From Dioszegia crocea (lineage: Eukaryota; Basidiomycota; Tremellomycetes; Tremellales; Bulleribasidiaceae), in contig BCKK01000002.1 of assembly GCA_001600615.1 (NCBI GenBank), positions 2,324,809 through 2,388,808 on the forward strand: 64,000 bases of DNA, given 5' to 3'. Position 1 is the stretch's first letter. Every line of letters starts with the position of its first letter. This document shows positions 47,714 through 59,721 of this stretch, piece after piece. The translations under genes and the position numbers were made by a program. The notes under the pieces were generated by a model, which did no database searches, had not been told where the DNA came from, and saw only the letters and a list, made by a program, of their open reading frames with translations.

Positions 47714-50700
47714 ATGTCGGCCAAGATCGACGCCTACCGGCCCTTGAACGTTCGCGATGCCCTCAGCTATCTGGACCAAGTCAAGGTGAGTACTTTTCCC
47801 TCCCATCAAACCGAGGAAACCCCAGCTTGATCTGACACCTTCAGGTTCAGTTCGCGCAGGAGCCCGAGGTATACAACAAGTTCTTGGACGTGATGAAGGA
47901 ATTCAAGTCACAGACGTAAGTCCAGCTTGCATCCCCAAATCCCACCACCCCCCCCTTCCAGGCATGTACGTAAGGCACTGACGATAACAGTATTGACACG
48001 CCCGGAGTCATTGACCGCGTTTCCACCCTCTTCCGCGGTCACCCAAGTCTCATCCAAGGCTTCAACACATTCCTCCCTCCCGGCTACCGTATCGACTGTC
48101 CAGCGAACGGCGAATTGGGCGTTATCACAGTCACTACCCCGGCCGGCACGGTCAGCCACGTCCCCGGTGGATTTACAGCGGCGTTCCGGGAAGAGCTCCG
48201 ACTTCAGGCTTTGAATAAACCGGCTGGTCAACAGACTCCGGAGGAGGGTGCAAGGCCATCACCTCCTGGAACAGCCACAGCTGCCAGTCAACCCGGAACG
48301 GCCAATCTCTTAGCTGGTGGGCCTCCACCCTTCCGCGGAGCGGCCGTTGCGGGTAGTAGCGCCGCCCAGCCCGCCGCTAGATCAGCTACTGCAGGTGCAT
48401 CAGCCGCTGGGGCTTCGACCGCTGCTCCTCTTCCTCCCCACCCTCAGCAGGTCAAGGCACCTTCGGGCCCATCGACGCCTTCGGCCGCTACTCTTCTTGC
48501 TGCCAGTTTGCAGGGCGCCGTACCCCCCAACAGCTCCCGTCCTGCCATTCTCGAATTCAATCACGCGATCTCATTCGTCAACAAGATTAAGGTCAGATTC
48601 AATAACGACGCCGAGACGTACAAGCAGTTCTTGGAGATTCTGCAGACGTACCAGCGAGACAATAGGGAGATTTCCGAGGTGAGATAAGCAGTGAAGCTCT
48701 TTTTGCTATGACACTAACATTTCAGGTCTACGCGCAGGTTCAAAAACTGTTTGGAAATGCCCCGGACCTCATCAGCGAATTCAAGCAATTCCTCCCGGAT
48801 ACCAGCGGCGGTTCGAACAATGCCGATCAATTTGGGTCTGTTGTACAGGCTGCTGCGAATGAGCCAACGGCGGCGCTCGGACAGAAGAGAGGGGCTGGGA
48901 AAGATGTTGCAGCTCCTCCTGCTGGCAAGAAGAGGCGGGCCCCGGAACCAAAGGGTACTGCTGGCAAGGTGAGTCTCATTGCCCGTGTAGACTAAGGTCA
49001 GTACTGATGACTGCAGCAAAAGAAAGGTGTAAAGGCCGACTCACCTTCCGCTGACGACGCCGATTTCCCCTACACCCCCGGGGCTTCCGCTCCGCAGACT
49101 CTTGCGTCCCCTGAGGAGATCGCCTTCTTCGACAAGGTCAAAAAGCACGTCGATGACAAGGTCACCTATCACGAATTCCTCAAACTCATCAACCTGTTCA
49201 CGCAGGACATGATCGATACGCGGACCCTTGTCGAGCGTGCCGAGCACTTTATCGGCGGGGCAGGTGAGGTGTGGACCACCTTCAAAAAGATGATCCTTGT
49301 GGACGACGCGGGTAACCCGCCTCCCAACCCGTACAGCTCGCAAGGTGGTCATGGGTTCGGGGGAATGGTCAATATTGACGGGGCGCCAGTGGAGTTGATC
49401 CCGATGCTGGAGAGGGTCAAGCCGGATCTGAATGGACCTCGGGTCAAGACATACGGTCCGAGCTATAGGAAATTACCCATGACCGTGAGTACTGACGAAG
49501 GCCATTGCTGATGGATAGGAAATCAACATGCCTTGTACTGGGCGAGACGCCATGTGCTGGGAAGTCCTCAATGATGAGTGGGTATCTCACCCTACTTGGG
49601 CAGCCGAGGATGCTGCGCCATTCCTCTCGCACAAGAAGAACATGTACGAGGACGCTCTTCATAAATCCGAAGAGGAGCGCCACGAGTATGACTACCACAT
49701 CGAAGCCAATCTTCGCACTATCGCTTTGCTCGAGCCACTCAACAATAAGCTCCAAACTATGGACCCGGAAGAGCGACTTCGGTTCAATCTCCGTTCGGGC
49801 CTCGGCGGGCAGAGTAAAAGTATCTACCAGCGAATCCTGAAGAAGGTGTATGGTAAAGAACTCGGTCACGATATCGTTCGGGCGATCCACGATAACCCGG
49901 CTGTTGCGCTTCCTATTGTCCTAGATCGACTTAAGGCCAAGGACGAAGAATGGAAGAAGGCGCAGCGAGAGTGGAACAGGGTATGGAGGGAGCAGGACGC
50001 CAAGAACTTCTACAAGGCGCTGGACCACCAGGGTGTGCAGTTCAAGGCGAATGACAAGAAGACTATCGCGTCAAAGTACTTGCTCGCGGAGCTGGAGTCT
50101 AGGCGGAAAGAGCAGAAAGCCCTCCGACAGTCTCAACTCGATCAGACGGCGTACCGGAGTCGACCGCAATTTGAGCTCGAGTTCAAAGACATTGAGGTTC
50201 TGAAGGATGTGATTAAACTCGTCATTTCATACCTCGACCGAGTCAACAACCAGCTCTCGGTGAATGACAAGGAGAAGATTGAGCGGCAGTTACGGGACTT
50301 TGTTCCTTGTCTGTGGATGTTGGATAAAGAGGAGTTTGATGCAGAGTTCGGCGCGGCTGAGCATGCGGAGGATGAGAGTGAGGATAGCGAGGATGAGGGA
50401 GATGGAGATGTCAGTATGGCAGATGATGACGAGACGGCGTCAGGAACAGGAGCTGTGAAGCGGAAGAAGGGCGGGGCTGGTGATTTGCGCAAGAAGCTGT
50501 TGAAGCAAGTTGGGGAGAAGGAGAGGGAGAGAGGATCGACCATGACACCTGGACCCGAGGACGATCGGCGGTCTGTGGAAGGCACACCAATGACTGATCT
50601 GGGTGAACGAGCGGAGACACCCGTACCGATTCCTGATGACCCCGAGGCTGTAGCTCAGGCTGTCGAAGCGGACAAGGCGGGTGTGGAGGCGGGTGAGCAA

Positions 50701-52066
50701 ACCTGGGTTGATGTCAATATGGGTGACGAGACTGGAGAGGTGGAAGAAACGGCGAATGTTGTGAATGGGCTGGAGGGAGAAATCGATTCGAGGAAGACGA
50801 CGAGGCGAGGTAACTTCTACACTAACGCGAACTTTTACGTCTTGGTTCGGCTCATCGAGGTATGTTTGATCGTCAACATTGATTAGGCCATCAGCTGATG
50901 ATGACAGCTCCTCTATACCCGTCTCCTCACTTGCAAGAACATCGCTGCGGACCTTGCACGAGATCACAAAAAGCCCATCAACCCAGTTGCCATCAGCCTC
51001 GGTCTTGCCGAGCCTGAAACTGCCAACTCTGGTGTCGAAGCTGGTGATAACCCCGCTCAGCACTACTATGGCCATCTCCTCAATATGGCTGAAAAGCTGT
51101 TCGAGAATGAAGTCGATGCGGCGACGTTTGAAGAGACATTGCGGGTCATGTTTGGTACCAAGGCCTACGTTATGTTCACGCTCGATCGAGTCGTGGCGGC
51201 TATTGTCAAGCAGGTGAGTTTGGGCTGCGGTGCTAGAGATGAGTGCTGATGGTGCTTTTCAGACCCAGACTATCATTGGAGATATGAGGTCTGTTGAGTT
51301 ATGGGCGTTACTCCAGCGTGATCGGGAAACGACGGAACATACTGGTAAGACCCAATTGGCGTACCGTCATTCGGCCGAACGGATCTGTGCGAATGGAACG
51401 GATGACGAATTTTATCGAATCCAAACTGTCAGTTGCTCGAAAGCTTTGAATATCAGATAGTAGCTGATCCGTACTAGATACCATCTCGAGATCTTTTGAC
51501 TATCCAATTGATGACGAAGTATGACCCCACGAATGAGGATGAGGAAACGGAGGCTGCGCGATGGCGGGGCTATGTCGATTCATACGTCTTGGTCAGTCCA
51601 TTCATGCCCAATTGTCTTCCGCACGAGCTAACAATACTAGACGCACAGTACTGAGGGTCTACCACAGCGCGTGGATGAGCCCCTTCTCAAGAGGTGAGTT
51701 TCATCCTCATGGCCAAAAGCGTAATCAATCCGCTGACCAAGCAGAAATCTGTCCGAGGTGGAAGATGCACCTGGGGCGTTCCAGAGGAAAGACGGTCTTA
51801 GCTGCCGCATTGCTCTAGGGACATACAAGATGTTTGCTGTTGAGGGTGAGCTCAGACTTTCCGATGTGAGGACGAGAATCTAAGCTGACCATCGATAAGG
51901 CACAGAGGACTACTTCCATCATGCCCGACAAGAACCTGCCAAGATTGACAAAGCGGCGTCGTCCGCAGCGGCCAAGCGTCTAGAGGCGTTTGTTGAGAAG
52001 AAGATCAATGGAGATGGGGGCTCGGCGGTGACAGAAGCGTCTGCCACGCCGGCCGTAGTAGCATAA
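47714..52066 (+). CDS. SIN3: SIN3 histone deacetylase corepressor
   Basis: The scaffold of the Rpd3-type histone deacetylase complex. ATG 47714 starts [20 protein letters not shown] and gives PAH1 ([39 protein letters not shown]). PAH2 is [20 protein letters not shown]...[20 protein letters not shown]3 is [20 protein letters not shown]. The histone-deacetylase interaction domain follows: [47 protein letters not shown] segment and [16 protein letters not shown]. An acidic/basic linker then leads to the Sin3 C-terminal domain ([16 protein letters not shown] and onwards). Stop TAA 52064-52066. About ten short introns. The Ala/Pro-rich spacer between PAH1 and PAH2 is unusually Ala-rich. Confidence 0.95.
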
Positions 52067-52470
52067 GTGGAGGGATTCCGGTTTGGTTAGGGTGAAGCGC
52101 GCTGTTGGTCTGGCGTGGGTTACCGCTGGGCAAAGTGTTGTAGTATATTCCTCATCTAGGATATGAAGGTCATCGTCTGAATCCCAGCGGCTGTGCTGAG
52201 TGGGAATGGGCACAGTGGCTCAAGCTTTACAGTATGTCATAGCTCAGAGACACTCGTGCTGTGCAGTATATGGCTGGGTGGCGAGTACGTGTCAGAGGTG
52301 GTTTTAGGTTCCGGGGGTCTTTCCCTCAGCATCCTTGCGACCCATCAGGTCATCTCACTCATATGTCTCGAGCACAATGCAGATAGCCCAATCCCATAGC
52401 TGTTCCATACAGTACACAGAGATACCCCCACACTCCAATCTATCTATCGCACAGTCCAATTACACATGGA
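52067..52470. other. Intergenic region SIN3 / oxidoreductase gene
   Basis: A 404-bp gap between two plus-strand genes. It holds the SIN3 3' UTR and the oxidoreductase promoter. No other feature seen. Confidence 0.35.
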
Positions 52471-54051
52471 ATGTCCGGCTCCAGCATTCCTCGGCTAATC
52501 AGGACTCGAGTTGTTCCTCAGTCGCTTGTCTTGTCAGCGAAGCTTCACTCCAACACGTTGCAGCTTGGGCGATATGCATCCAGCAGCAACTCCGGCCCTA
52601 CTCCATCGATGGCGCCTAGAGATGGCGCGCCTGTGGATGTTCTCATCATCGGGGCCGGGAATAGTGAGTTTTACGAGTCGCGTCTACTTGTGCTGCACTG
52701 ACAATAGTCAACTTCGGGTCGGCTGAAGGTCCATGGAATCATTCTCAACGGCTTGAGCTCAAGCTTGGGTCTAGACTCAGAGTTGTCGGACTCGTCGACC
52801 CAGCTATAGACAGGGCCCAAAGCGTCATGGACCAGAAACGACTCACGCTTGCCGGCGCGGCTTACGCCAATACCACCATTTATCCTTCCATCTCGGCTGC
52901 TACCGCTGCACTAGCCAAGTCTCCTCCCTCGCTCGTCATTCTGGGCTCTCCTCCTGCCTTCCGAGGTCGGCTGCATCCCGACCAGGGCTACAACGTCGAG
53001 GATCAGCTGTCAACGGCATTTCCTCAGGCCGCTCTATTTGTCGAAAAACCCCTCTCCACTGGTCCCGTTGAGGAGGTCAAGGCGGTGTCGGAGCTTCTCG
53101 ACGGTAGAGCACCGCTCTTGGTCAGTGTGGGTTACATGCTAAGGTATTCCAAGGCCGTGCAAGAGATGAAGCGAATCATTGAGGAGAATGGGTTGAAGGT
53201 GATGATGACCTCGGCGAGATATGTCATGGGTAAGTCATTGCTCCTTTGATCATTTGGCCGGGATAGCTCTACTACGATACTACGAGTGAGTCACAGCTGA
53301 TAGATCAGCCTACGAACATAGCACAAAGCTTGCTTGGTGGAACAAGGCCATTGACTGCGGACCGATCGTCGAGCAGGCAACTCATTTCTGCGATTTGTCA
53401 CGATATTTCGGCGGCGAGGTCGATTTGAAGTCGGTGATGGCTCATGCGTTGGAGTGGGACGATGCTCCAGGAGCTCTGAGCAAAGTGAGTCATCTCGCCT
53501 TTCCGGGCTGTAATCTTGGATAAGTGGCTGATCATTAGCTCAATGTGGACGAAGCCTCAATACCTGAGAAAGACCGGATACCCCGCTTCACCTCGGCGAC
53601 CTGGAAATACGCCAATGGGGCGATTGGCCATCTTGAGCATGGTGTCGCTTTACATGGTACTGAATTCTCAACAGAGTTCACTGTCTGTGAGTTATGCCTT
53701 TACCTGGTTTAACGCCTGATGGATACTGACAACCCAGTTGCGGATGGCTGTCAGCTCAAGCTCATCGATCCGTACAACCGACCGACCTTGTATATCCGGC
53801 GTCCTGGATCCGACAATGAAGAGATCCACGCTTTCCACGATGACGATCCTTTCTTCTCAGAGTTCTCGACTCTGATTGACGCTATGGACGGAGTCAAGGA
53901 TAGCCCTCCCATTCTTTCATCTTACGGCGATGGTGAGTCACTTTCTTTATTCTCTGTGTAGACACGAGCTGATATGATAGCTGCCAAGACCTACGAGATG
54001 AGTTGGGCCATTCGATGGGCGAGCGAGCGCTCGGGCGGACAGAAGAAGTGA
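52471..54051 (+). CDS. Gfo/Idh/MocA-family NAD(P)-dependent oxidoreductase
   Basis: The Rossmann fold starts at VDVLIIGAGN, the glycine-rich dinucleotide loop, followed by RVVGLVDPAIDRAQ and the family signature region ALFVEKPLSTGPVEEVKA with the EKP motif. GYMLRYSKAVQEMK and AWWNKAIDCGPIVEQATHF (active-site-like H/D region) also fit. Junctions used: GAGN|VNFGS, ARYVM|AYEHS, ALSK|LNVDE, EFTV|VADGC. The end is SWAIRWASERSGGQKK with TGA 54049-54051. The ATG at 52471 adds ~46 residues with many Arg/Ser and no acidic residues, as in a mitochondrial presequence. The ATG at 52609 would give the bare enzyme. The substrate (sugar or cyclitol-type) is not predictable. Confidence 0.85.
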
Positions 54052-54383
54052 TGTTCTGGATCATCGTAACTCTACATCGTACTTATCATCATCCACTATC
54101 TACACAATATATAAACATCGAAGCCAGCACAGAGGGACCTATCTTTAGACGACTAGATCAGGTTACGAGCTGGGACTGTGCCGTGCAATCTCCAAAAATG
54201 TCCTCAGCTGGCTATAGCTGGGCCAAGCTCGATTACGGCACGCTCACCTCCGTCGCGAATGGCGCATCGTGATGCACGATGATGCCCTTCACACCTCTAC
54301 ATTGACTGTATCCTCAATCAATCATCCGGTACTACTTCGATATCGAAATCGCGTAGTCATCAAGATTTCCTTTGCAAGGATCT
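54052..54383. other. Intergenic region oxidoreductase / Nudix gene
   Basis: A 332-bp gap between two plus-strand genes. A 39-nt AT-rich patch lies near 54080-54120. No gene or repeat was seen. Confidence 0.35.
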
Positions 54384-55557
54384 ATGCCCGTTCGCCTTTC
54401 AACTCTCAGCACACGGCAGATCTACTCATCAACGCTCTCCTCCAACCGTTTCAACACCGTAGCGGCTTCTCTGCGGATCAGAGCAATGAGCGGACAGACC
54501 AAGCAGAAGCCTGAAATCCTCGTCACGGAGGAATACAAGACTGAGGCTAAGTGGCTGAAGCTTGAGAAGATCAAGTGGAAGGATGAGGATGGCAAAGAGG
54601 TGAGTTGTCCTGGTCCGAGCACCCTTCAACTTGGCAAATCCTCGATATGTCAGTAGCGTGGAGTTGCATATCGGATCGTGGGCTGAAGACTAAGCTGATG
54701 CCCTGCAGCGTGCATGGGAAGTCGCAAATCGAGCGACAAGATCCAAGGCTGGGGTCGACTGTGAGTACCCCTACTTAGTTTGATCTATGCTGCTTGGAGT
54801 GCATTGTCAGCCTAAAGACTCAGCCTAACTGATTCAATAGCTGTTCACATCCTTGCGCTCCTTCATCATCCTTCAAAGCCATTGTCGACCATCCTCATTG
54901 AGCAGTATCGACCACCAGCAGGCGGAACCTGTATTGAGCTTCCGGCGGGTCTGATTGATGAAGGGGAGGATGCGGCGTAAGTCATCTTCTGATCCCCTAT
55001 TGCATCACTTATTGTCTTTCGGCGAGTTCTTCAACGCTGACTCAATAGTACTGCCGCCCTTCGCGAACTGCGAGAAGAAACAGGATATGGCGATGGGGAG
55101 GGAGGCGGTGGTGTTGAAGTCGCGGAAGTATCCGATGTACTTGTTAAGGACCCAGGGTAAGTTTGTCTACCTTTCTGCTTGGTGTCACGCTGATACCTCT
55201 AGAATGTCAGGAGCCAACATGAATCTTGTCACTGTCAACGTCAAGCTTGGGGAGAACGACGAAGACCCACAGCAGCATCTTGATGAGGTATGCTTTGGGA
55301 TCTCTGCCGCTTTGCGGCTCTGTTGACACGGCGGCACGTGCTGAGCGCTGACTCATCTAGGGAGAGCATATCGTCAAGCGCGTTATCCCCTTGGCGAACT
55401 TGCACCAGACACTCAAGGGTGAGCTGGTACTGATCGCCGCAGCGCACTCTGGAGCTGACATTGAGCAGACTATGCCGCAAAGGGCTTTGCTATCGACGCG
55501 CTGGTCGCTTCCATTGCGGAGGGATGGAGATTGAGTCAGAATTATGGCGGGGCCTAG
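54384..55557 (+). CDS. YSA1: Nudix ADP-sugar pyrophosphatase (YSA1-like)
   Basis: Hydrolyses ADP-ribose and related sugar nucleotides. The Nudix box is complete across the intron: [10 protein letters not shown] + [15 protein letters not shown] fits GX5EX7REUXEEXGU with all Glu metal ligands. Upstream, [20 protein letters not shown] and [15 protein letters not shown] are the typical YSA1/NUDT5 substrate segment. Introns fall after DGKE, AGVD, EDAA, VKDPG, LDE and TLK. The end is [12 protein letters not shown] and TAG 55555-55557. The ATG at 54384 precedes a presequence-like stretch of 34 residues; a second ATG at 54486 ([10 protein letters not shown]) fits the family start. The oxidoreductase upstream shows the same feature, which may suggest mitochondrial isoforms. 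Confidence 0.9.
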
Positions 55558-56101
55558 GATGATGCATAGCGATTAGCAGAGACGGCAGACAATGGGGTCG
55601 GCCAGCCGCTCTAGCTTAGCCGACGTCGGGGGAGAAGTGGATCCAGCTAAAGAATATCGCAGCGGTATGATCTGCCGCTCGGTTAAGCATTTGGACTGAC
55701 AGAAACGCTGCCGGGATAGATTCGGGCCTATATACTACATCATCTGGTTATACAAACCTCCCCCAAGCTAACCTACAGAGCTCAGCCAAAGCTCAGCAGC
55801 ATACCCGGCAGAACTGGCTAAACTGGACTGACCTCCACCGGCCTCCACCTGTTAAACCCCGGATAAACTACGCGGCAGATCTTTGCGGCGAGTATGGCGC
55901 GTATGAATTTTTCGCCTCTACTGATCGTTATCGGCAGATCTTATGGTCGACGCAGGAGATAGAGGGAGGTATGGAGTCGTGTAAGGGGCAGCAGTTTATC
56001 CTGGTGCATTCAACATCACACCGTAGCCTCGTGAGGGGTTATATATCTCATCTTTGAGTGTCTTTTCATTTCATCTAGCTCACCTGAAATCTTCAGACAA
56101 G
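55558..56101. promoter_or_regulatory. MFS transporter promoter with repeated CGGCAGA motif
   Basis: This 544-bp region holds the promoter of the transporter gene. The heptamer CGGCAGA occurs at 55583-55589, 55806-55812, 55873-55879 and 55932-55938 on plus and at 55671-55677 on minus. Two copies extend to CGGCAGATCTT. CGG-rich sites of this kind are typical of Zn2Cys6 activators. The leader just before the ATG is pyrimidine-rich. Confidence 0.5.
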
Positions 56102-58200
56102 ATGGCCACTTCACCGACATTCAACACCGAGAAGCTGCCCCTCGAATCGCCTTCCCTCAGCCCCAAGGGCAAGTCCCAGCGCGCAGACTCCGAGTATGAC
56201 GCCTGTCCCATCCTCGAGTCAGGAGCCGTGCCAGCCTGTATACCTCATGAAGCGATGCTCGAGTCCCAGATCGCCGAGACCGGCCTACCACCTAGGATGT
56301 CCACGCCTAGGATGTTCATCCTAGCCACTGGGATGATGATGACCTACTTCGTTGGGGTACGTCTTCTCCGAGTCGCGCCGAGGTCCTAGCTAATGACTCA
56401 GACGGCTTCTACCGCAAGTGTGACACTCCTGATCCCCGTAATGGCGAGGGACCTCGGCGAGACGGAGCTGCAGACGCAATGGGTCTCCTCCTCTTACACA
56501 TTAGCCTTCGCTTGCGGGCTTCTGTTAGCTGGTCGATTAGCAGACATTTTCGGAAGGAAGAAGCTGTACATGACCGGCCTCTCAATATACGCCATCTTTG
56601 CGATCATAACTGGAGCTGTCAAGGTGAGTCTCCGCTTCCTCCCCAAATAAATGGCGCTGACTTGGCAGCACCGGATAGTGATGAGTGTCACACGTGCTCT
56701 CTCTGGACTGGGTCTATCGATTGCTTCTCCAGCTGGGTTTGGGATCATAGGTGTTAACATAAGGCACGAGCCAGCACGGACGATTGTCTTTGCCGCATTC
56801 GGTGAGTGTTTAACTCGCTTGATGCTACCTCATTCCTGTGCTGACATACAGGCCTTGGCAATCCGGTCGGAGCAGCGTTCGGCAACCTCATCGGTGGAGT
56901 CATGGCCAGTATCGGACAGTGAGCCATCTAGACTATGTGTTCTGACCAACAGGGGCGGCTGGTCATACCTCTTCTACCTTCTCGCTGGCCTCGCGATCGC
57001 CCTCCTCGTCATTGCCTACTTTGTCGTTCCCGCCGATCCACCTTCCACGTCTGAAAAGGACAAACGCATAGACTGGGTCGGAGGCGCACTGGTGACCGCT
57101 GCCATCTGCCTGTTTACCTTCTCCCTCACCGAATCAGGTATAGCCCCTAAAGGGTGGCAAGCACCACGTATGTCTTCCTCCCAACGGTCGTATTGACACC
57201 TGCTTACTAGACAGATGTACCAGCTCTACTCGTTCTGTCTTTGGTCCTGATTGTACTCTTCACTCTGTGGTCTCTGCGACTAGAGCGCCGAACGTCCTAC
57301 CCACCCATAATGAAGATGTCCCTCTTCACCCGTCGAAAGGGTCTCATCAGCTATACCTGCGCCACATGCTTCTTCCAGTCTCTATCAGTCTACGGATGGG
57401 TATATACCTCGACTATCTTCTACCAGAACTACAAGGGCTTGTCACCTCTGCAAAACTCGGTCGCTACTCTGACTTGTACCATAGTGGGCGTCCTCGCAGC
57501 CGTAAGTCCTGTGTCCTATTTCGCTACTGAGCGAAGCTGACGACCACAGTCGGGTGTGATGTTTTTGGCACCGCGTGTCAACACACCACACCTTCTGGGC
57601 ATCGGTGCAGCATGCACGGCGTGAGTCAATTTCATCCATCTGAAACATGATGACGCTGATCGCCAGGGGATGTTCCATCCTGTATGCGACTGTTCCAGCA
57701 GGGACAACTTTCTGGGCGATGGAATTCCCGGCTCAGGTGCTTCTGCCATGGGGCATAGACTTGTAAGTTATCTTGTTCGCCGCTTTACCAGGGCACAATG
57801 CTGACCACACAGCGCGTTCGGTCTTGGCAACATCCTGATCTCCAACCTAGTCGATCAGTGAGTTTTCCAGCTGTATGGCACAATCATCGAAACTGTGCTG
57901 AAGCAGCAGGAACGAGCAATCAGTTGGAGGGGCCCTTTTCCAGACTTCGGGCCAAGTAGGCGCCGCACTCGGCATCTGTTTGACATCCTTGATTGCGTCG
58001 CAAGTAGGCGAGCAGAAGGACAGTGTATTGACGGGCGTGAGGGCTGCTTTCTGGTTCGGCTCGGGTGCAGCGGCGATAGGTCAGTCATGTTGGCAGTATG
58101 GTCATGCGTGCATAAGCTGATGAGTGCAGTAACTGGGATTGCGTGGTTTGGATTCAGGCATGTGAAGTTGGCCAAGGATGTCGGGAAGATTGAGTTTTAA
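56102..58200 (+). CDS. Major facilitator superfamily transporter (drug/H+ antiporter type)
   Basis: A multi-pass plasma-membrane or vacuolar exporter. Starting at ATG 56102, an ~85-residue polar N terminus precedes the first membrane segment FILATGMMMTYFVG. The MFS motif A is clear: GRLADIFGRKKLY between TM2 and TM3, preceded by LAFACGLLLAG. Later segments include YLFYLLAGLAIALLVIAYF, ALVTAAICLFTFSLTESG and GLGNILISNLVDQ. About ten exons. The last intron is GCGATAG|GTCAGT to GTGCAG|TAACTGG, after which VTGIAWFGFR and DVGKIEF end at TAA 58198-58200. Twelve to fourteen TMs are likely; the substrate is unknown. Its 3' end has a decayed copy 0.6 kb downstream. Confidence 0.88.
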
Positions 58201-58829
58201 AGGGTGGGCACCGGAGGAGATTGGCTTCATATCTAGGACACTTTATAGACATCTACGACTCTTTACGATCACTACGATAAATTCCCGGCCTGTGCGCTCA
58301 TTTGTTGGTCTGACGCCTGTAACTGACTTGACGCGGTCCCATGGTCGACTGACGAGCCGTGAGTTTTGAGGAAATCCTGCTGATGCCGGAGATGGAATGT
58401 GCATTGTAGATCGGCATTTACCGATTGGGCCGAGATTCAGGGTCCCTATCTCGAATGTCCCATCCTTCTTTACCATACATCATATCACCACACCGAGATG
58501 CAAAGCGCAACTCGACTGACTCGTCACACCATCAGCCAATGTAAAGGGTCGGCGCGCCTCTTGTTATCATGTTTGGGTTCAATCCGTCCACTTCCGCCAG
58601 GCCCGGTGCTGTCCAGCGTCGGGGGTTGGAGGATAGGAAGAGGTCCTTAGAGGGAGGTGAATGACCGTTTCGGACCTGCTCTATATCTAACTCTGACACT
58701 CTCGGTCCCATCGTGAAGCATCGATCCCGAATCATGATGTCCGTTTTAGCAGCATACACATAACGCCCTTGAAACCCAATTCAGTCGATGAGTCAGTACT
58801 CGGGTTGGAGAAGTCTTGGGGAGATAGCA
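58201..58829. other. Spacer between MFS transporter and its decayed 3' copy
   Basis: About 630 bp. No motif-bearing ORF. Weak similarity to the transporter's upstream exons around 58760-58800 is too faint to map. Confidence 0.3.
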
Positions 58830-59112
58830 ACGAGTCAGGGACGAGCAATCGGTAGAAGAACCCCCTATCAGACATCGGGTCAAGTGGCCAGGTGCCGCAC
58901 TCCACATCTGTCTCACCCCGTTGATGAGTTTCGAGGTGAGCGAGCAGAAGAGTAGCGTATCCTTTTCGTTCAGCGCAGGCACTTCCGCGATAAGTCAGTG
59001 GTTCTGGCTAGCGTCGATCCGAAGTAATCTGCTGATCAACGCAGTCTGCGGAATTGCGTGGTTTGGGTTTAGACAGGTCAAATTAGCCAAGGACGTCGGC
59101 AAGATTGAGTGA
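58830..59112 (+). pseudogene. Decayed partial copy of the MFS transporter 3' exons
   Basis: Runs parallel to the last two exons of the intact gene. The copy keeps GACGAGCAATC (58840s), GGTGCCGCACTC, AGCGAGCAGAAGA and a final exon reading CGIAWFGFRQVKLAKDVGKI, against TGIAWFGFRHVKLAKDVGKI in the intact gene. The intron splice sites (GATAA|GTCAGT and ACGCAG|TC) are recognisable. The region that should encode the membrane helix GGALFQTSGQVGAALG is degraded (EEPPIRHRVKW), and nothing of the first eleven or so TMs is present. A tandem partial duplication or the remnant of a lost second transporter gene would give this. Confidence 0.8.
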
Positions 59113-59313
59113 TAACAATGGCAAGGTGGGAAGTGTGAGAATATAGATGTCTTAGATTGAGAAGACCTCATGCGATGGACAGTTTATGTCTTGCTCAATC
59201 ATGCTACTTGTGACTCGGCAGACTTACAAGATCTACCACTGGAGACCTGCTGCGCAAGCTAAATCATTAGCAAGTAGATCGAGGAGTACCCTAAGGAAGG
59301 TCACTCTCTGATT
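59113..59313. other. Short convergent gap before CMC1
   Basis: About 200 bp, AT-rich, probably the 3' UTR of CMC1 and of the decayed transporter copy. No feature seen. Confidence 0.3.
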
Positions 59314-59721
59314 CTAGACGACTCGATCCGCCTCGGCTCCAGCGATAACATCTTCCCCATCCGCCTTGCCCTTCCTGTACGCCTTGACGAGATACCCCGA
59401 TCTCTCCGTCCGTAACTTCTCCACTGCCGCCCGACCCTTCTCGCTCCTTTCCGCTATATAGTCCAGTTTGAGAGAGTCGAGGCGGTCCTGTGACATGTAG
59501 TCCTTGAGACATTGGTTCATGCTTTTGATCTGATTTCGGCATGCGAAAGGCATCGTGACTGTGCGTCCGGCTGAGCAGGCCGCAAAGTCTGCAGTTGTCA
59601 GCCTGGGCGTATGGTTTGAATATGGAAACGTACCCTTGACAACGTCATCGCAGGCCTTATGCGCAAGATCTCGGGCTATCCCGATCACTTCGGTCTCTTC
59701 TCTCCTTGAAAGCGCTTGCAT
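59314..59721 (-). CDS. CMC1: Cytochrome oxidase assembly factor Cmc1 (twin CX9C)
   Basis: An intermembrane-space protein needed for copper and Cox1 handling in complex IV assembly. Two exons; the intron follows CDDVVK (AAGG|GTACGT ... CTGCAG|AC). The twin CX9C pattern is intact: CDDVVKDFAAC and CRNQIKSMNQC, joined by a loop SAGRTVTMPFA. The tail LDYIAERSEKGRAAVEKL matches the Cmc1-type helix. ATG 59721, TAG 59314-59316, about 120 residues. A Mia40-dependent import substrate is expected from the cysteine pattern. It is head-to-head with COA6. Confidence 0.9.
   Translation of the reverse strand: MQALSRREETEVIGIARDLAHKACDDVVKGTFPYSNHTPRLTTADFAACSAGRTVTMPFACRNQIKSMNQCLKDYMSQDRLDSLKLDYIAERSEKGRAAVEKLRTERSGYLVKAYRKGKADGEDVIAGAEADRVV

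Noticed and set aside
58921..59112. 64-codon ORF near the MFS gene
   Set aside because: It is the surviving piece of a decayed copy of the transporter's last exons, annotated as a pseudogene rather than as a gene.
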